Shown here: in pieces, positions 35,770-44,048 of the stretch | Layout of the letters: the number at the start of each line of letters is the position of its first letter | Position numbering within the stretch: position 1 is the first letter of the stretch | Assembly: GCF_029906645.1 (NCBI RefSeq) | Contig: NZ_JARYGZ010000001.1 | Span: 2,165,208-2,229,207, forward strand | Source: Sphingomonas oryzagri | Lineage (GTDB): Bacteria; Pseudomonadota; Alphaproteobacteria; Sphingomonadales; Sphingomonadaceae | Reading direction: 5' to 3' | DNA: 64,000 bases | Notes under the pieces: generated by a model | Told to the model about the DNA's origin: nothing | What the model saw: the letters and a program-made list of their open reading frames with translations, nothing else | Databases searched by the model: none | Made by a program: the position numbers and the translations under genes

Positions 35770-37139
35770 CAATATCCCCCCAACCGCAGGACTCGCGCCG
35801 GCTTGAGCGCGCTGAACTGGAAATTGCCGAGGACGACCACGCCGGTGGCATGCACCATTCCTTCGGGCGTTCGGATGAGGGGGCGCCGCCATTCGAGGAT
35901 CAAAGCGGCGATGATTCCGGCCGCGAGGCCCAGCAGGCTTGCGAACAACATGACGATCGGGATGTTCGGGCTGGTGGGAAGCAACGGCGGAAACGCCCGA
36001 TCGACCTGTTGCGCGTTGGTCGTCGGCAGGCCGCTTTGCAAACGCATCAGATCGAGGCGCTGCGCAACCCCGTCATAGGCCTTTTGCGCCGTATTGACCT
36101 CATTCTGCAGGATATCGAGCTGGCTCTGATTGCCCGTCATGTCGAGCATCTTCGCACGCTGCGAATTGACGAGCCCCTGAAGCTGGGCCTGCCGCGAGGA
36201 TGCGGCCGAACTCGCCACCCGCACCGTCTGGCTGGCGGCGGCGGTTTCCGTGACCAGCTTGTCGCGCAGCTTGTCCAGTTCCGCCTGCGCGGCCACCATG
36301 TCCGGATGGTTGCGGCCATGCGTGGACGAAAGCTCGGCGACCTTCGCCTCGGCCGTAGCCATTTGCTGACGCAGGCTGCCAACGACGAGGCTCGACTGGA
36401 CATCGGGCGATTGCGATACGGAAGGGCCGGCACGGGCACGCAGATCGGCCGCCGCGCTTTCCGCATCGGCGAGCTGCGTGGAGAGGGAGCTCAGCCTGTC
36501 TGCCTCGAGCGCCAGCGAATTGCCCGACACCATGCCGTGAGAACTCTGAAACTGGGTGAGCGCGGTCTGGGCACGCTCCAGCTTCGTACGCACCTCGGTG
36601 GTGCGCGCCTGGAACCAGGCGGCATATTGCTTGGCGGCATCGGTGCTGATCTGGAGCCGCGCGGCCACGAATTCGGCGGCGAAGGCATTGGCGATACGAG
36701 CGGCGAGCTTCGGGTCCGGCGCCGTGAAGCGCACGGCCAGCACGTTCGTGTCCCGCTCGGGCACGACCTCGAGATGAGCGAGCAGTTCTGCCGTCAGCTG
36801 TCTCTGGAGCGCCGGACCGCTTTTTTTCGCTTCATTCCAATGAGCGAGGACGACGGGATCGGTCGCGAGGCCAGCACTCTGGATCACGCGGTGTGCGACC
36901 GCATCGCTCTTGATCAGGTCGGCTTGCGTTCCGAGCAGCGAACGGCTGTCCGATGGTGCCGCATTCTCCTCCACACTCGGATTGGGACCACGGTCGTCGA
37001 ACAGAAGCGACGCGCGCGCCGTATAGGATCTCTGCGACAGCGCGAGCCCCGCGATGGCGAGCGCGATGGTCGCCAGAAAGATCGCAAAAACCTGTTTCCA
37101 GCGCCTCTTCAACGCGGCGGTCATGTCGTGAGACAACAT
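35769..37139 (-). CDS. Wzc/GumC-like polysaccharide co-polymerase (chain-length determinant)
   Basis: A 456-residue inner-membrane protein controlling chain length and export. It has a first helix at about 18-34 (VFAIFLATIALAIAGLAL), a long periplasmic coiled-coil region with the GNVR-type pattern, and a second helix near 395-420 (IPIVMLFASLLGLAAGIIAAL). It stops shortly after a cytoplasmic WRRPLIRTPE segment, so no kinase domain is fused; the detached kinase-like gene follows with a 1-nt overlap. Start 37139 is supported by AAGGAG at 7 nt. The frame is open further upstream but overlaps the AAA ATPase gene. Confidence 0.92.
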   Translation of the reverse strand: MLSHDMTAALKRRWKQVFAIFLATIALAIAGLALSQRSYTARASLLFDDRGPNPSVEENAAPSDSRSLLGTQADLIKSDAVAHRVIQSAGLATDPVVLAHWNEAKKSGPALQRQLTAELLAHLEVVPERDTNVLAVRFTAPDPKLAARIANAFAAEFVAARLQISTDAAKQYAAWFQARTTEVRTKLERAQTALTQFQSSHGMVSGNSLALEADRLSSLSTQLADAESAAADLRARAGPSVSQSPDVQSSLVVGSLRQQMATAEAKVAELSSTHGRNHPDMVAAQAELDKLRDKLVTETAAASQTVRVASSAASSRQAQLQGLVNSQRAKMLDMTGNQSQLDILQNEVNTAQKAYDGVAQRLDLMRLQSGLPTTNAQQVDRAFPPLLPTSPNIPIVMLFASLLGLAAGIIAALILEWRRPLIRTPEGMVHATGVVVLGNFQFSALKPARVLRLGGY

Positions 37140-37176
37140 CCCTCGCTCCTTCGCGAACAAAGTTCGACGCGACCGG

Positions 37177-38487
37177 TCACCGGCCGTCGTCCGCACGGCC
37201 CGCCCCGCTTGCGAGCATCGCCAGCAACAATTGCGGCGCCGCGCTGTCCCGGAAATAGAACCTGCCCGCCTCGTGATCCTGAAGCAGTGCCGGACCAAGC
37301 AGACGAACTCCGGGGCCATCCTCGGCCAGGCAATCGTGGGTCGCGGCTTCCAGTGCGGCGGCACGCACGGCCTCCACCTGCTCGTCGCTGCCGGAAGCGA
37401 GCGTGCCGAACAGCGCGGCATCGTCCGGATTGAGCTTCGACCATGTGTCGAAAGCGCGCCGCATGCCGATCCGGGTCAGCTCCAGGTCGATGGTGTCGCA
37501 CTTGCGTCGCACCGCTTCGAGCGCGGCGACATAGCAAAATAGCTGTGCATGATACGGCGACCCGCAGGAGATCGCCGTGATTTCCGCTCTGCTGTCCTCG
37601 CTGAACTGCACGCCGGCGCGCGCGGCGCCCTTCTCGATCAACGCGAAAGTATCCTGGGACGATATCCGGCCGATCGGTATCGGCACCAGATGCCGGCGAA
37701 GCGAGGGATGAGCGACGATGATCTCATCCACCGTGCGGGCGATACCCACCAGCAGAAACTGCACTGGCGAGCGCGCGTCCGACAACAGCTTCATCAAGGT
37801 CGCGACCTGATCGTTGACCTCCGGATCCGTGACGCGATCGAATTCATCCAGGATCAGGATGATCTGGCAATCCGGCGCGAGACAGGACAGGAAATCGACG
37901 ATCGCTCGGGGGCCTATGTCTTTTGGCAGATTATCCCGTTCCGTCCGGAACGTCGCCTTGTCCTGGAGCGGCACGCAGGAATCGGGCAGGAAAGGGATGT
38001 AGGCGCCGATCAGATCCGCGAACGACGCTTGCGCTTCGCACGCCGTGTAGAGCACGATTGCGCCCTGTTGATCCGCGCAGTCGCCGAACACCTGCGACAG
38101 AGATGTCTTTCCGGATCCTCTGGCACCGTGGATGATGGCATGTTGCCGCCCGAACAGGACCGCGTCGCATAGCGACTCCAGCTTGTCGTCGCGGCCATGG
38201 AGATTTTCGCGATGCCGTACCGGATGCGCGGAGTCGAAGGCTTCGACGATCCGCGAGGTGATGGCGCGCGTCCCCTTATCGGGCGCCGCGCGCGCACGGG
38301 CGACGTTCGCCGCTTCAAGGGCCTCCGGGGCCTCTGCGGCATGGTTCTGCCGGCCGTAGTCATGTTCGATGGCCGGAAGGCGTGGCGTTCCCAGCAGCCA
38401 GTTCCACCATGTCCCAAGGAGGGTCCCCAGGGATACCGATCCAGCCGAACGCGGCCGCTGAAGCGCAAGTCTCGCCTGCTCAGCCAC
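37177..38487 (-). CDS. AAA+/ORC-like ATPase of unknown role in EPS cluster
   Basis: A 436-residue ATPase with Walker A GARGSGKT (121-128), Walker B IILILDEFDR, a sensor-1-like LLVGIA and arginine-rich SLRRHLVPIPIGR. The arrangement matches the ORC/Cdc6-like or AAA_16 group. A poorly conserved C-terminal half carries helical, winged-helix-like sequence. A hydrophobic Trp-rich stretch (LLGTWWNWLLG, about 23-33) at the N-terminus could associate with membrane. Start GTG 38487 was chosen because GGAGG lies 8 nt upstream; the frame is open to an ATG at 38532. It heads the Wzc-kinase-like operon with a 37-nt gap. A role in controlling polymer length or export is possible but unproven. Confidence 0.78.
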   Translation of the reverse strand: MAEQARLALQRPRSAGSVSLGTLLGTWWNWLLGTPRLPAIEHDYGRQNHAAEAPEALEAANVARARAAPDKGTRAITSRIVEAFDSAHPVRHRENLHGRDDKLESLCDAVLFGRQHAIIHGARGSGKTSLSQVFGDCADQQGAIVLYTACEAQASFADLIGAYIPFLPDSCVPLQDKATFRTERDNLPKDIGPRAIVDFLSCLAPDCQIILILDEFDRVTDPEVNDQVATLMKLLSDARSPVQFLLVGIARTVDEIIVAHPSLRRHLVPIPIGRISSQDTFALIEKGAARAGVQFSEDSRAEITAISCGSPYHAQLFCYVAALEAVRRKCDTIDLELTRIGMRRAFDTWSKLNPDDAALFGTLASGSDEQVEAVRAAALEAATHDCLAEDGPGVRLLGPALLQDHEAGRFYFRDSAAPQLLLAMLASGAGRADDGR

Positions 38488-38896
38488 GAGGCGTACCTCC
38501 GATCGGCAGCACCGGTTTTGCCTGCGAGCCATGCGACCGGCCGCGCAGCAGCCTTCTTTGAACGGCTATCGAAAGCATGCCGGTCCCTCCACCGCCCTGA
38601 ATGCGAGTTTTCGAGCGCCTATACTGGCCCCACATCGCCCTGATCGAATATCTCACCGGTCCGATGATCAGCAATAATCCGTTCGCGAGCCAGTCCGTCT
38701 TAGGTTGGCTAGACCAAATGGGTAGTCAAAACTCCACGGTCGTATGAATGGTGTACGCGAGTCCTTTATGGATGATCCGTACAATGATGAGATGCGCACT
38801 CAAGAAATTGAAGGATACTCGATTTGGCATCTCGAACCCTGATGTTCAAACGACTTCGTGTCACGAACAGCAGGATTCCAGAAGGGGAACTCCGCC
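38488..38896. other. Divergent intergenic region
   Basis: About 409 nt separate the minus-strand AAA ATPase gene and the plus-strand glycosyltransferase-like gene, and should carry promoters for both EPS operons. An imperfect palindrome TTGGCTAGACCAA lies at 38705-38717. AT-richer sequence spans 38640-38850. No gene of its own was recognised. Confidence 0.4.
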
Positions 38897-39997
38897 GTGC
38901 AAACGACAGACGCGAAGCGTGCGCAATGCGCCATGCCTGCCTTGAAGCTTGTCCAGGCACCGGTGTCTGGGGAAATCGGCACGCACCCGTCCGACGCGCC
39001 TTCTGCCACGGCACCGCGTCCGAATGGCGAACCGCACTCATCGCCGCTGCACGTCGTCGCCCTGCTGGTGATCGATCGCGAGTCCGAGGCTTTCGCGAAC
39101 CTGAAGAGCCCCCATGGCGCCAGCGACATCTATATCGGGTGCGCCGCGCTCCTCGCCAAATCCGCCCACGCGGCAGGCTATGAAATCACCCTGTTCACAA
39201 ACGAGGAGGCGCTGGTCCGGCGGCACTTCGATGCGCTCGACGTCGTCGGTTCCGTACGGATCGAGCAGAGAGCATTCGTCTCGCGGCTGGATCGCTCGGT
39301 GCAACACCGCTCAGCCCACCATAAGCTCGACGTTATCCGGGAACTCGCCCAAGGCGACGATGGCCGTACGTCGATGCTTGTCGATCTCGACGCTGTATTC
39401 CTGCGCCCCTTGCGCCTGGGCGAACTGCCCAACGCCCGCCAGATCGGATGCTACGACATTTCGGGCGCGATGAGGGCGGAGTCCGCCGGACGATCGGACG
39501 ACGACATTCGCCATCTCACCCAGCGCTTCAGGGACGGCAGCCCACGATGGTTCGGCGGCGAGGCGATCGCGGGCAACGCCGCCAAGTTTCGAGAATTCCT
39601 CGAATATCTGGACGAAGTCGAGCCGCGCTATTGGGAACTGAGGGATCGCCTCTACCATACCGGCGACGAAGCCCCCGTCTCTTCCGCGCTCAACCTCTAT
39701 CTCGCCAAGGGCGGGGCGATCAGCGAGATGGGAGATCGACGGACCATAGCACGGTGGTGGACGGCAGGCCGGCCCTTCCGGCAGCCGGATTTCTCTGCGG
39801 TGGTCGATCGTGCGATCCTCCATCTGCCCGCCGACAAGGAATTCCTCGCCTCCATGGCGAGCGACGCCTTCGATCCCCGCACGTTCATCGCCGCCTATCG
39901 GCGCTACGCACGGGTCAAGCTGTTCGGACGCCGGATCAAGAGCCTGCTCTTCGATCGACTGCGGCGCGGCCAACCCAATTTCGTCGCGAGATTGTGA
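38897..39997 (+). CDS. Putative glycosyltransferase-like protein (GT-A type, DxD-containing)
   Basis: A 366-residue protein that I do not recognise as a named family. The core begins LHVVALLVIDRES and has alternating strands and helices. The likely metal/nucleotide-sugar motif is LVDLDAVFLRPL, which resembles the DxD region of galactosyl- and mannosyl-transferases. A WFGGEAIAGNAAKFREF and a later HTGDEAPVSSALNLYLA segment fit a GT-A acceptor region. GTG 38897 follows AAGGGGA; a second GTG at 38858 is also in frame. It starts the plus-strand series with Gfo/Idh/MocA, Alg13-like, the TIM-barrel-like unknown and the barrel gene. Confidence 0.62.
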   Translation: MQTTDAKRAQCAMPALKLVQAPVSGEIGTHPSDAPSATAPRPNGEPHSSPLHVVALLVIDRESEAFANLKSPHGASDIYIGCAALLAKSAHAAGYEITLFTNEEALVRRHFDALDVVGSVRIEQRAFVSRLDRSVQHRSAHHKLDVIRELAQGDDGRTSMLVDLDAVFLRPLRLGELPNARQIGCYDISGAMRAESAGRSDDDIRHLTQRFRDGSPRWFGGEAIAGNAAKFREFLEYLDEVEPRYWELRDRLYHTGDEAPVSSALNLYLAKGGAISEMGDRRTIARWWTAGRPFRQPDFSAVVDRAILHLPADKEFLASMASDAFDPRTFIAAYRRYARVKLFGRRIKSLLFDRLRRGQPNFVARL

Positions 39998-40045
39998 CCG
40001 CTTCCCGACCGCGACCCGAGACAACCCCATATCAGGAGCACATTG

Positions 40046-41170
40046 ATGATCGTCCAATATGATGTCGCGCTGATCGGCCTTGGCAAAATGGGCATTTCCC
40101 ACCTGGCGATCGCCAATGCGACGCCTGGAATCAAGGTGAGCGCCATCGTGGACAGTTCCTCGATGATCGGGAATCTCGTGGGGAAATACTGCTCGATCCC
40201 TTTTTTCGACACGTTCGAGCGCGCAATCGATCTTCCCGGCCTGCAGGGCGTGATCATCGCGACGCCGACGCGCCTTCACGAGCATATGATCAGGCAGGCG
40301 ATGGCGCGCGGGCTCCATGTCTTCTGCGAGAAGCCGATGACCCTGAACGCATCGACGAGTTTCGAGCTTGCCTCCGAGGCGGCCGAGCGGGGTTTGACCT
40401 GCCAGGTCGGCTATCACAACCGCTTCGTCGGCACCTTCGCCGAGGCAAAACGGCTACTGGATGTCGGCGCGATCGGTCGGATCCGACACGTCCACGCCGA
40501 GGCCTATGGGCCGGTGGTCCTGAAACCCGCAGCGCGGACGTGGCGCAGCAAGGCGACCGAGGGCGGAGGGTGCCTCTACGATTACGCGGCCCATCCGATC
40601 AATCTGATGAACTGGTACGCCGGCACCCCGATCGCCTGTGCGGGCGCGCAGCTCGAGCAGCAATGGTCGGACGACGTCGATGATGCCGTCTACGCCAACC
40701 TGACGTTCGGCAACGGCATCTCCGGCCAGGTCTCGGTCAATTGGGCAGATGAAACGGCCCGAAAGATGTCGACACGGATGACGATATGGGGCGACGGCGG
40801 TAAAATCACGGTCGATCGCCAGGAAATCCAGGTCTTCATCGGCGCGAGCGGCACCCCGCAGCCGGGCTATCCGGGCGGCTGGTCGATCAAATATCTGACC
40901 GAGCTCAGTCCGCACCCAGGTTATTATCTGCGCGGCGAGGAATACTCGCTTCAGATCGAGAGTTTCGCGCGGGCGATCGCCCGCAGCGACGGGGGCAGCG
41001 ACAATGATTTCGCGAGCGCGGCGGTGACCGACTACACGCTCGAGATGATCCGCTCCGCTTCCAAGGGGGCGGCCCGGACGGCGCATGCCGTGCACACCGC
41101 GCACACTGTGCAACCGTCGGAGGTGTCGCGACCGAAGCTGCGCACGTTCTGGCGGGCGGCCGCCAAATGA
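40046..41170 (+). CDS. Gfo/Idh/MocA family oxidoreductase
   Basis: A 374-residue NAD(P)-dependent sugar oxidoreductase. The N-terminal Rossmann fold has GLGKMGISH and the family signature CEKPMTLNAS with the catalytic-type Lys. The C-terminal alpha/beta domain includes GGGCLYDYAAHPINLMNWY, which holds the D-x3-H catalytic pair typical of this group. Such enzymes oxidise or isomerise nucleotide-linked or free sugars (WlbA-like 3-oxidation, for example). ATG 40046 has AGGAG at 7 nt. It would supply a modified sugar donor to the EPS pathway; the substrate is unknown. Confidence 0.88.
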   Translation: MIVQYDVALIGLGKMGISHLAIANATPGIKVSAIVDSSSMIGNLVGKYCSIPFFDTFERAIDLPGLQGVIIATPTRLHEHMIRQAMARGLHVFCEKPMTLNASTSFELASEAAERGLTCQVGYHNRFVGTFAEAKRLLDVGAIGRIRHVHAEAYGPVVLKPAARTWRSKATEGGGCLYDYAAHPINLMNWYAGTPIACAGAQLEQQWSDDVDDAVYANLTFGNGISGQVSVNWADETARKMSTRMTIWGDGGKITVDRQEIQVFIGASGTPQPGYPGGWSIKYLTELSPHPGYYLRGEEYSLQIESFARAIARSDGGSDNDFASAAVTDYTLEMIRSASKGAARTAHAVHTAHTVQPSEVSRPKLRTFWRAAAK

Positions 41171-41231
41171 CCGGCCGTCCCGGTCGAGCGAGCCGGCGGA
41201 ATCCGGTTTCCGACCGGCAAGGGCGTGAATC

Positions 41232-41720
41232 ATGATCTTCGCGTCCGTCGGATCCATGCTGCCGTTCGACAGGCTGACGCGCGCCGTCGACGAATGGGCG
41301 GGTGCGAACCCGTCCACGCCGGTGTTCCTGCAGATCGGCGCGGGACAGTATGTGCCCAGACATGCGCAATGGGCGCGCATGGTGCCGCACGAAGACTATC
41401 TCCTTCGCCTCAGGCAGTGCGACCTGTTCGTCGCCCATGTCGGCATCGGCTCGATCGTCCAGGCGCTCGAAATCGGCACCCGCATGATCATGCTGCCGAG
41501 GCTGGCCAGCCTCGGCGAGCACACCACCGAGCATCAATTGCACACAGCGGCGCGTTTCGGAGATTCGCCGGGCCTGACGATCGTGGACGATACCCAGGCG
41601 CTGCAGGGTGCGATGAGCGAGTTCGCCGGGCAACCGCTGGCGCATGAACGCCGGATCGCGGCTTTCGCGCCGCCTCAGATGACGGACCGGATCAGGCTTT
41701 TCATCAATGGCGCGCTGTAA
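41232..41720 (+). CDS. Alg13-like donor-binding subunit of a split glycosyltransferase
   Basis: A 162-residue protein equal to the C-terminal GT28 (MurG-like) domain, matching Alg13/EpsF/PssE. It starts MIFASVGSMLPFDRLTRAVDEW, and contains LFVAHVGIGSIVQALEIGTRMIMLPR and GEHTTEHQ, the nucleotide-sugar binding segments. It needs a membrane partner such as the Alg14-like protein at 31683-32216. In many EPS loci the two are adjacent; here they lie on opposite strands 9 kb apart. The stop is 10 nt before the next gene. Confidence 0.88.
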   Translation: MIFASVGSMLPFDRLTRAVDEWAGANPSTPVFLQIGAGQYVPRHAQWARMVPHEDYLLRLRQCDLFVAHVGIGSIVQALEIGTRMIMLPRLASLGEHTTEHQLHTAARFGDSPGLTIVDDTQALQGAMSEFAGQPLAHERRIAAFAPPQMTDRIRLFINGAL

Positions 41721-41730
41721 GGAGGCCCCC

Positions 41731-42609
41731 ATGGAACGCATTCTGTTCGGAGACAATCAGTTCTTCGGCGTCAACCATATGTCCGAGGACAAGGCGAGAT
41801 TGCAGATGATGCAGTTCGCGAAGCTGGACGCGGTGATGAAGACCTTGGCCGCAGCGCGCGACGCGGGCATCGCCGGGTTCATGTGCACCACCCACGACAG
41901 GATCTCCGAGGTGGTGGATGCCGTTCGCAAGGCACCGGCGGAATGGGAGAATTTCCACTTCTACCCATGCATGCCCTATGCCCATAAATATGCCAATGCA
42001 GTGACCGAGCTCGGTTATATCGACGCCATCCGGAAATTCATTCCGAGCGGGGGAATTTTCGACACGGCGCTGCGCGGGAGCAAGGCGCTGCTGAGCCGCG
42101 ACATGGCGAGCCTCGCCACCCTGCTGGTCGATGCCGAAATGAAGCCCTTCGCGGGCGTCTCGACGCCCGTCGTCTTCGTGCAGAATGTCGTCACGGACCT
42201 GATACTGGGATTGGGCTGCTGGGATGCATTCGGCATATTTTCCGATCATATCCGCAAGAAGTACCGAGCGGAGGCCGGTTTCATCACGATGAACCTCCCG
42301 CAGTTGCTGCCCGCGCTCGACGCGACCGGGCTGAGCAACCCGCTCGTCTGCGCGAATGTGAACAAGATCGGATTCAGAATGTCGGGCGGAATCGAGGCGT
42401 ATCGCGTCGCGACGCAGAAATATCCCGCGCGCGTCATCGCGATGTCCGTCCTGGCCTCCGGCGCGATCCCCGCATCCGAAGCGATCGAATGGGCGATGAA
42501 CGAACCCTATGTCCAGTCGATATTGTTCGGCGCCTCGAGCGAACGTAATATCCGTTCGACCGTGGATCTGATCAGGCGTTTCGACGCGGATCAGGCTGTT
42601 GCGGCCTGA
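41731..42609 (+). CDS. Uncharacterised EPS-cluster protein, possibly TIM-barrel
   Basis: A 292-residue protein that I do not recognise as a named family. It begins RILFGDNQFFGVNHMSEDKA and contains GFMCTTHDR, HFYPCMPYAHKYANA, and near the C-terminus SVLASGAIPASEAIEWA and SILFGASSERNIRSTVDL. The last segment resembles the closing strand-helix of aldo/keto reductase-like barrels, where a G-A-S/T-x6-N pattern binds cofactor phosphate. No signal peptide or membrane segment is seen, so it is cytoplasmic. ATG 41731 is preceded by GGAGG. It is co-transcribed with the Alg13-like gene and probably works on a sugar precursor. Confidence 0.6.
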   Translation: MERILFGDNQFFGVNHMSEDKARLQMMQFAKLDAVMKTLAAARDAGIAGFMCTTHDRISEVVDAVRKAPAEWENFHFYPCMPYAHKYANAVTELGYIDAIRKFIPSGGIFDTALRGSKALLSRDMASLATLLVDAEMKPFAGVSTPVVFVQNVVTDLILGLGCWDAFGIFSDHIRKKYRAEAGFITMNLPQLLPALDATGLSNPLVCANVNKIGFRMSGGIEAYRVATQKYPARVIAMSVLASGAIPASEAIEWAMNEPYVQSILFGASSERNIRSTVDLIRRFDADQAVAA

Positions 42610-42648
42610 TGCCGGGTCGATGAGGGCAGACCTGGGGGGTGAGGCAAA

Positions 42649-44016
42649 ATGACCGTAGAACGCCGGGTACGGCGCGCGTCCGCAGGCCTGCTGGCCACCG
42701 TTGGCATGGCGGCCTTCGCGACCGCACCGGTGCGTGCGCAGGAGGCGACGCTTCCGCAGCTCGATCCGGTTACCACCCCGATCATCGAAGAAGGCGGGGT
42801 CGAGCTCGACGTGACGCGCCGCCACCGCAGCGAATTCGATCCGCGCGGCATTCCGGTCGGAAGCTGGACCCTCCTGCCCTCGGTCGCGGCGCATCTCGGT
42901 TATGACAGCAATCTCTATGGCGCCCAGATGGGCAAAAGGTCCGGCGGCTTCGTCGAGGTCGAACCGGCCATCGGCCTGCGATCCAATTTCTCCGGCGGAA
43001 GCGTCACGATGCAGGCCGATGGCCGCTTCAGGCGCTTCTTCGATCAATCGCCGGCCGATGAAACCAGCTACAATGCCGCCCTCGACGGTCGATATGATGT
43101 GTCAGGCACTGCCAGCCTCGATGCCGGCGGCTCGTTCGGGCAACTGATCGAACGCCGCGATTCCAGCGGCTTCCCCGACGGTGTGGTCGAGCCGGTCCGG
43201 TTCCTGCAAGCGAACGGATATGTGCGGGGTCGATACGAGCCGGGAAATCTCCGGGCGATCGCCTCGATCGACTACACGCACTTCGATTTCCGCGATGCGA
43301 CGACAATCGGCGCCGATGGGACCGCCACCCGCCTCGATCAGAGGGTTCGCAACCACGGGATTGCACGCGCGAACCTCAACACCGCCTATGCGATCACCCC
43401 GGATCTCGGCATCTTCGTCCAGGGCACCGCGTCGATGATCCGCTACAGCAGGGCGGAGATCGCGCCCGGCATTCCCAATCTCGACGCCAATGACTATACC
43501 GCGCTTGTCGGCGTGACGCTTGGCAGAGGCCAAATCATGCGCGGCTCGATCGGCGTCGGGTACAACTGGCGCGACTACAAGGCAGGATCGCTGGGCCATA
43601 TTGGCGGCATCGCCTTCAGCGCCGACCTGAAATATTTCATGACTCCGCTCGTCACGATCTCGATCACGGGTTCACGCACGCTTGAGGAAGCGGTCGTCCA
43701 GAACGCCGCTGCCGGCCCGGTGATCGTGACGAAGGCGAGCGGACTGGTCGATACGGTCGTGTCGATGCGCGCCGATTACGAGTTGCTCCGCCCGCTGATC
43801 CTCAATGCCGGCGTGACCGTTCGCCGCGCGAATTTCCGGAACGATCCGCGCCGCGACACCGTAATCGAGGCGAGCGTGGGTGCGACCCATCATATGAGCC
43901 GCGCCCTCGCGTTGGACGTCAGCGCATCCTATCTCGACCGGAAGGTCAGGGGCGATCCCAACGCATTGAGCTACGATGACTTCAACATCAGGCTCGGCGT
44001 GCGGTTAAGCCTTTGA
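42649..44016 (+). CDS. Outer-membrane beta-barrel protein of EPS cluster
   Basis: A 455-residue exported barrel protein. The signal peptide ends APVRAQ at about residue 30. The mature region has repeated alternating strands with aromatic girdles, including SVAAHLGYDSNLYG, GFVEVEPAIGLRSNF, RRFF, and ends DDFNIRLGVRLSL, a proper outer-membrane C-terminal signature. This pattern is found in the BBP2-type barrels encoded in polysaccharide clusters. As the OPX protein lacks a pore-forming helix, this barrel may provide the outer-membrane conduit. That is inference. A strong GGGGGGTGAGG site precedes the ATG. It converges with the flippase gene. Confidence 0.85.
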   Translation: MTVERRVRRASAGLLATVGMAAFATAPVRAQEATLPQLDPVTTPIIEEGGVELDVTRRHRSEFDPRGIPVGSWTLLPSVAAHLGYDSNLYGAQMGKRSGGFVEVEPAIGLRSNFSGGSVTMQADGRFRRFFDQSPADETSYNAALDGRYDVSGTASLDAGGSFGQLIERRDSSGFPDGVVEPVRFLQANGYVRGRYEPGNLRAIASIDYTHFDFRDATTIGADGTATRLDQRVRNHGIARANLNTAYAITPDLGIFVQGTASMIRYSRAEIAPGIPNLDANDYTALVGVTLGRGQIMRGSIGVGYNWRDYKAGSLGHIGGIAFSADLKYFMTPLVTISITGSRTLEEAVVQNAAAGPVIVTKASGLVDTVVSMRADYELLRPLILNAGVTVRRANFRNDPRRDTVIEASVGATHHMSRALALDVSASYLDRKVRGDPNALSYDDFNIRLGVRLSL

Positions 44017-44048
44017 ACGGATGTCTCGCCGCTGGCGCTTGATCGATA

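Noticed and set aside
32233-38487. An XrtA/PEP-CTERM-type EPS locus, suggested by the AAA ATPase and barrel protein
   Set aside because: No exosortase, PEP-CTERM protein or PrsK/PrsR-type regulators are present, and the ATPase is ORC-like and not the XrtA-associated type.
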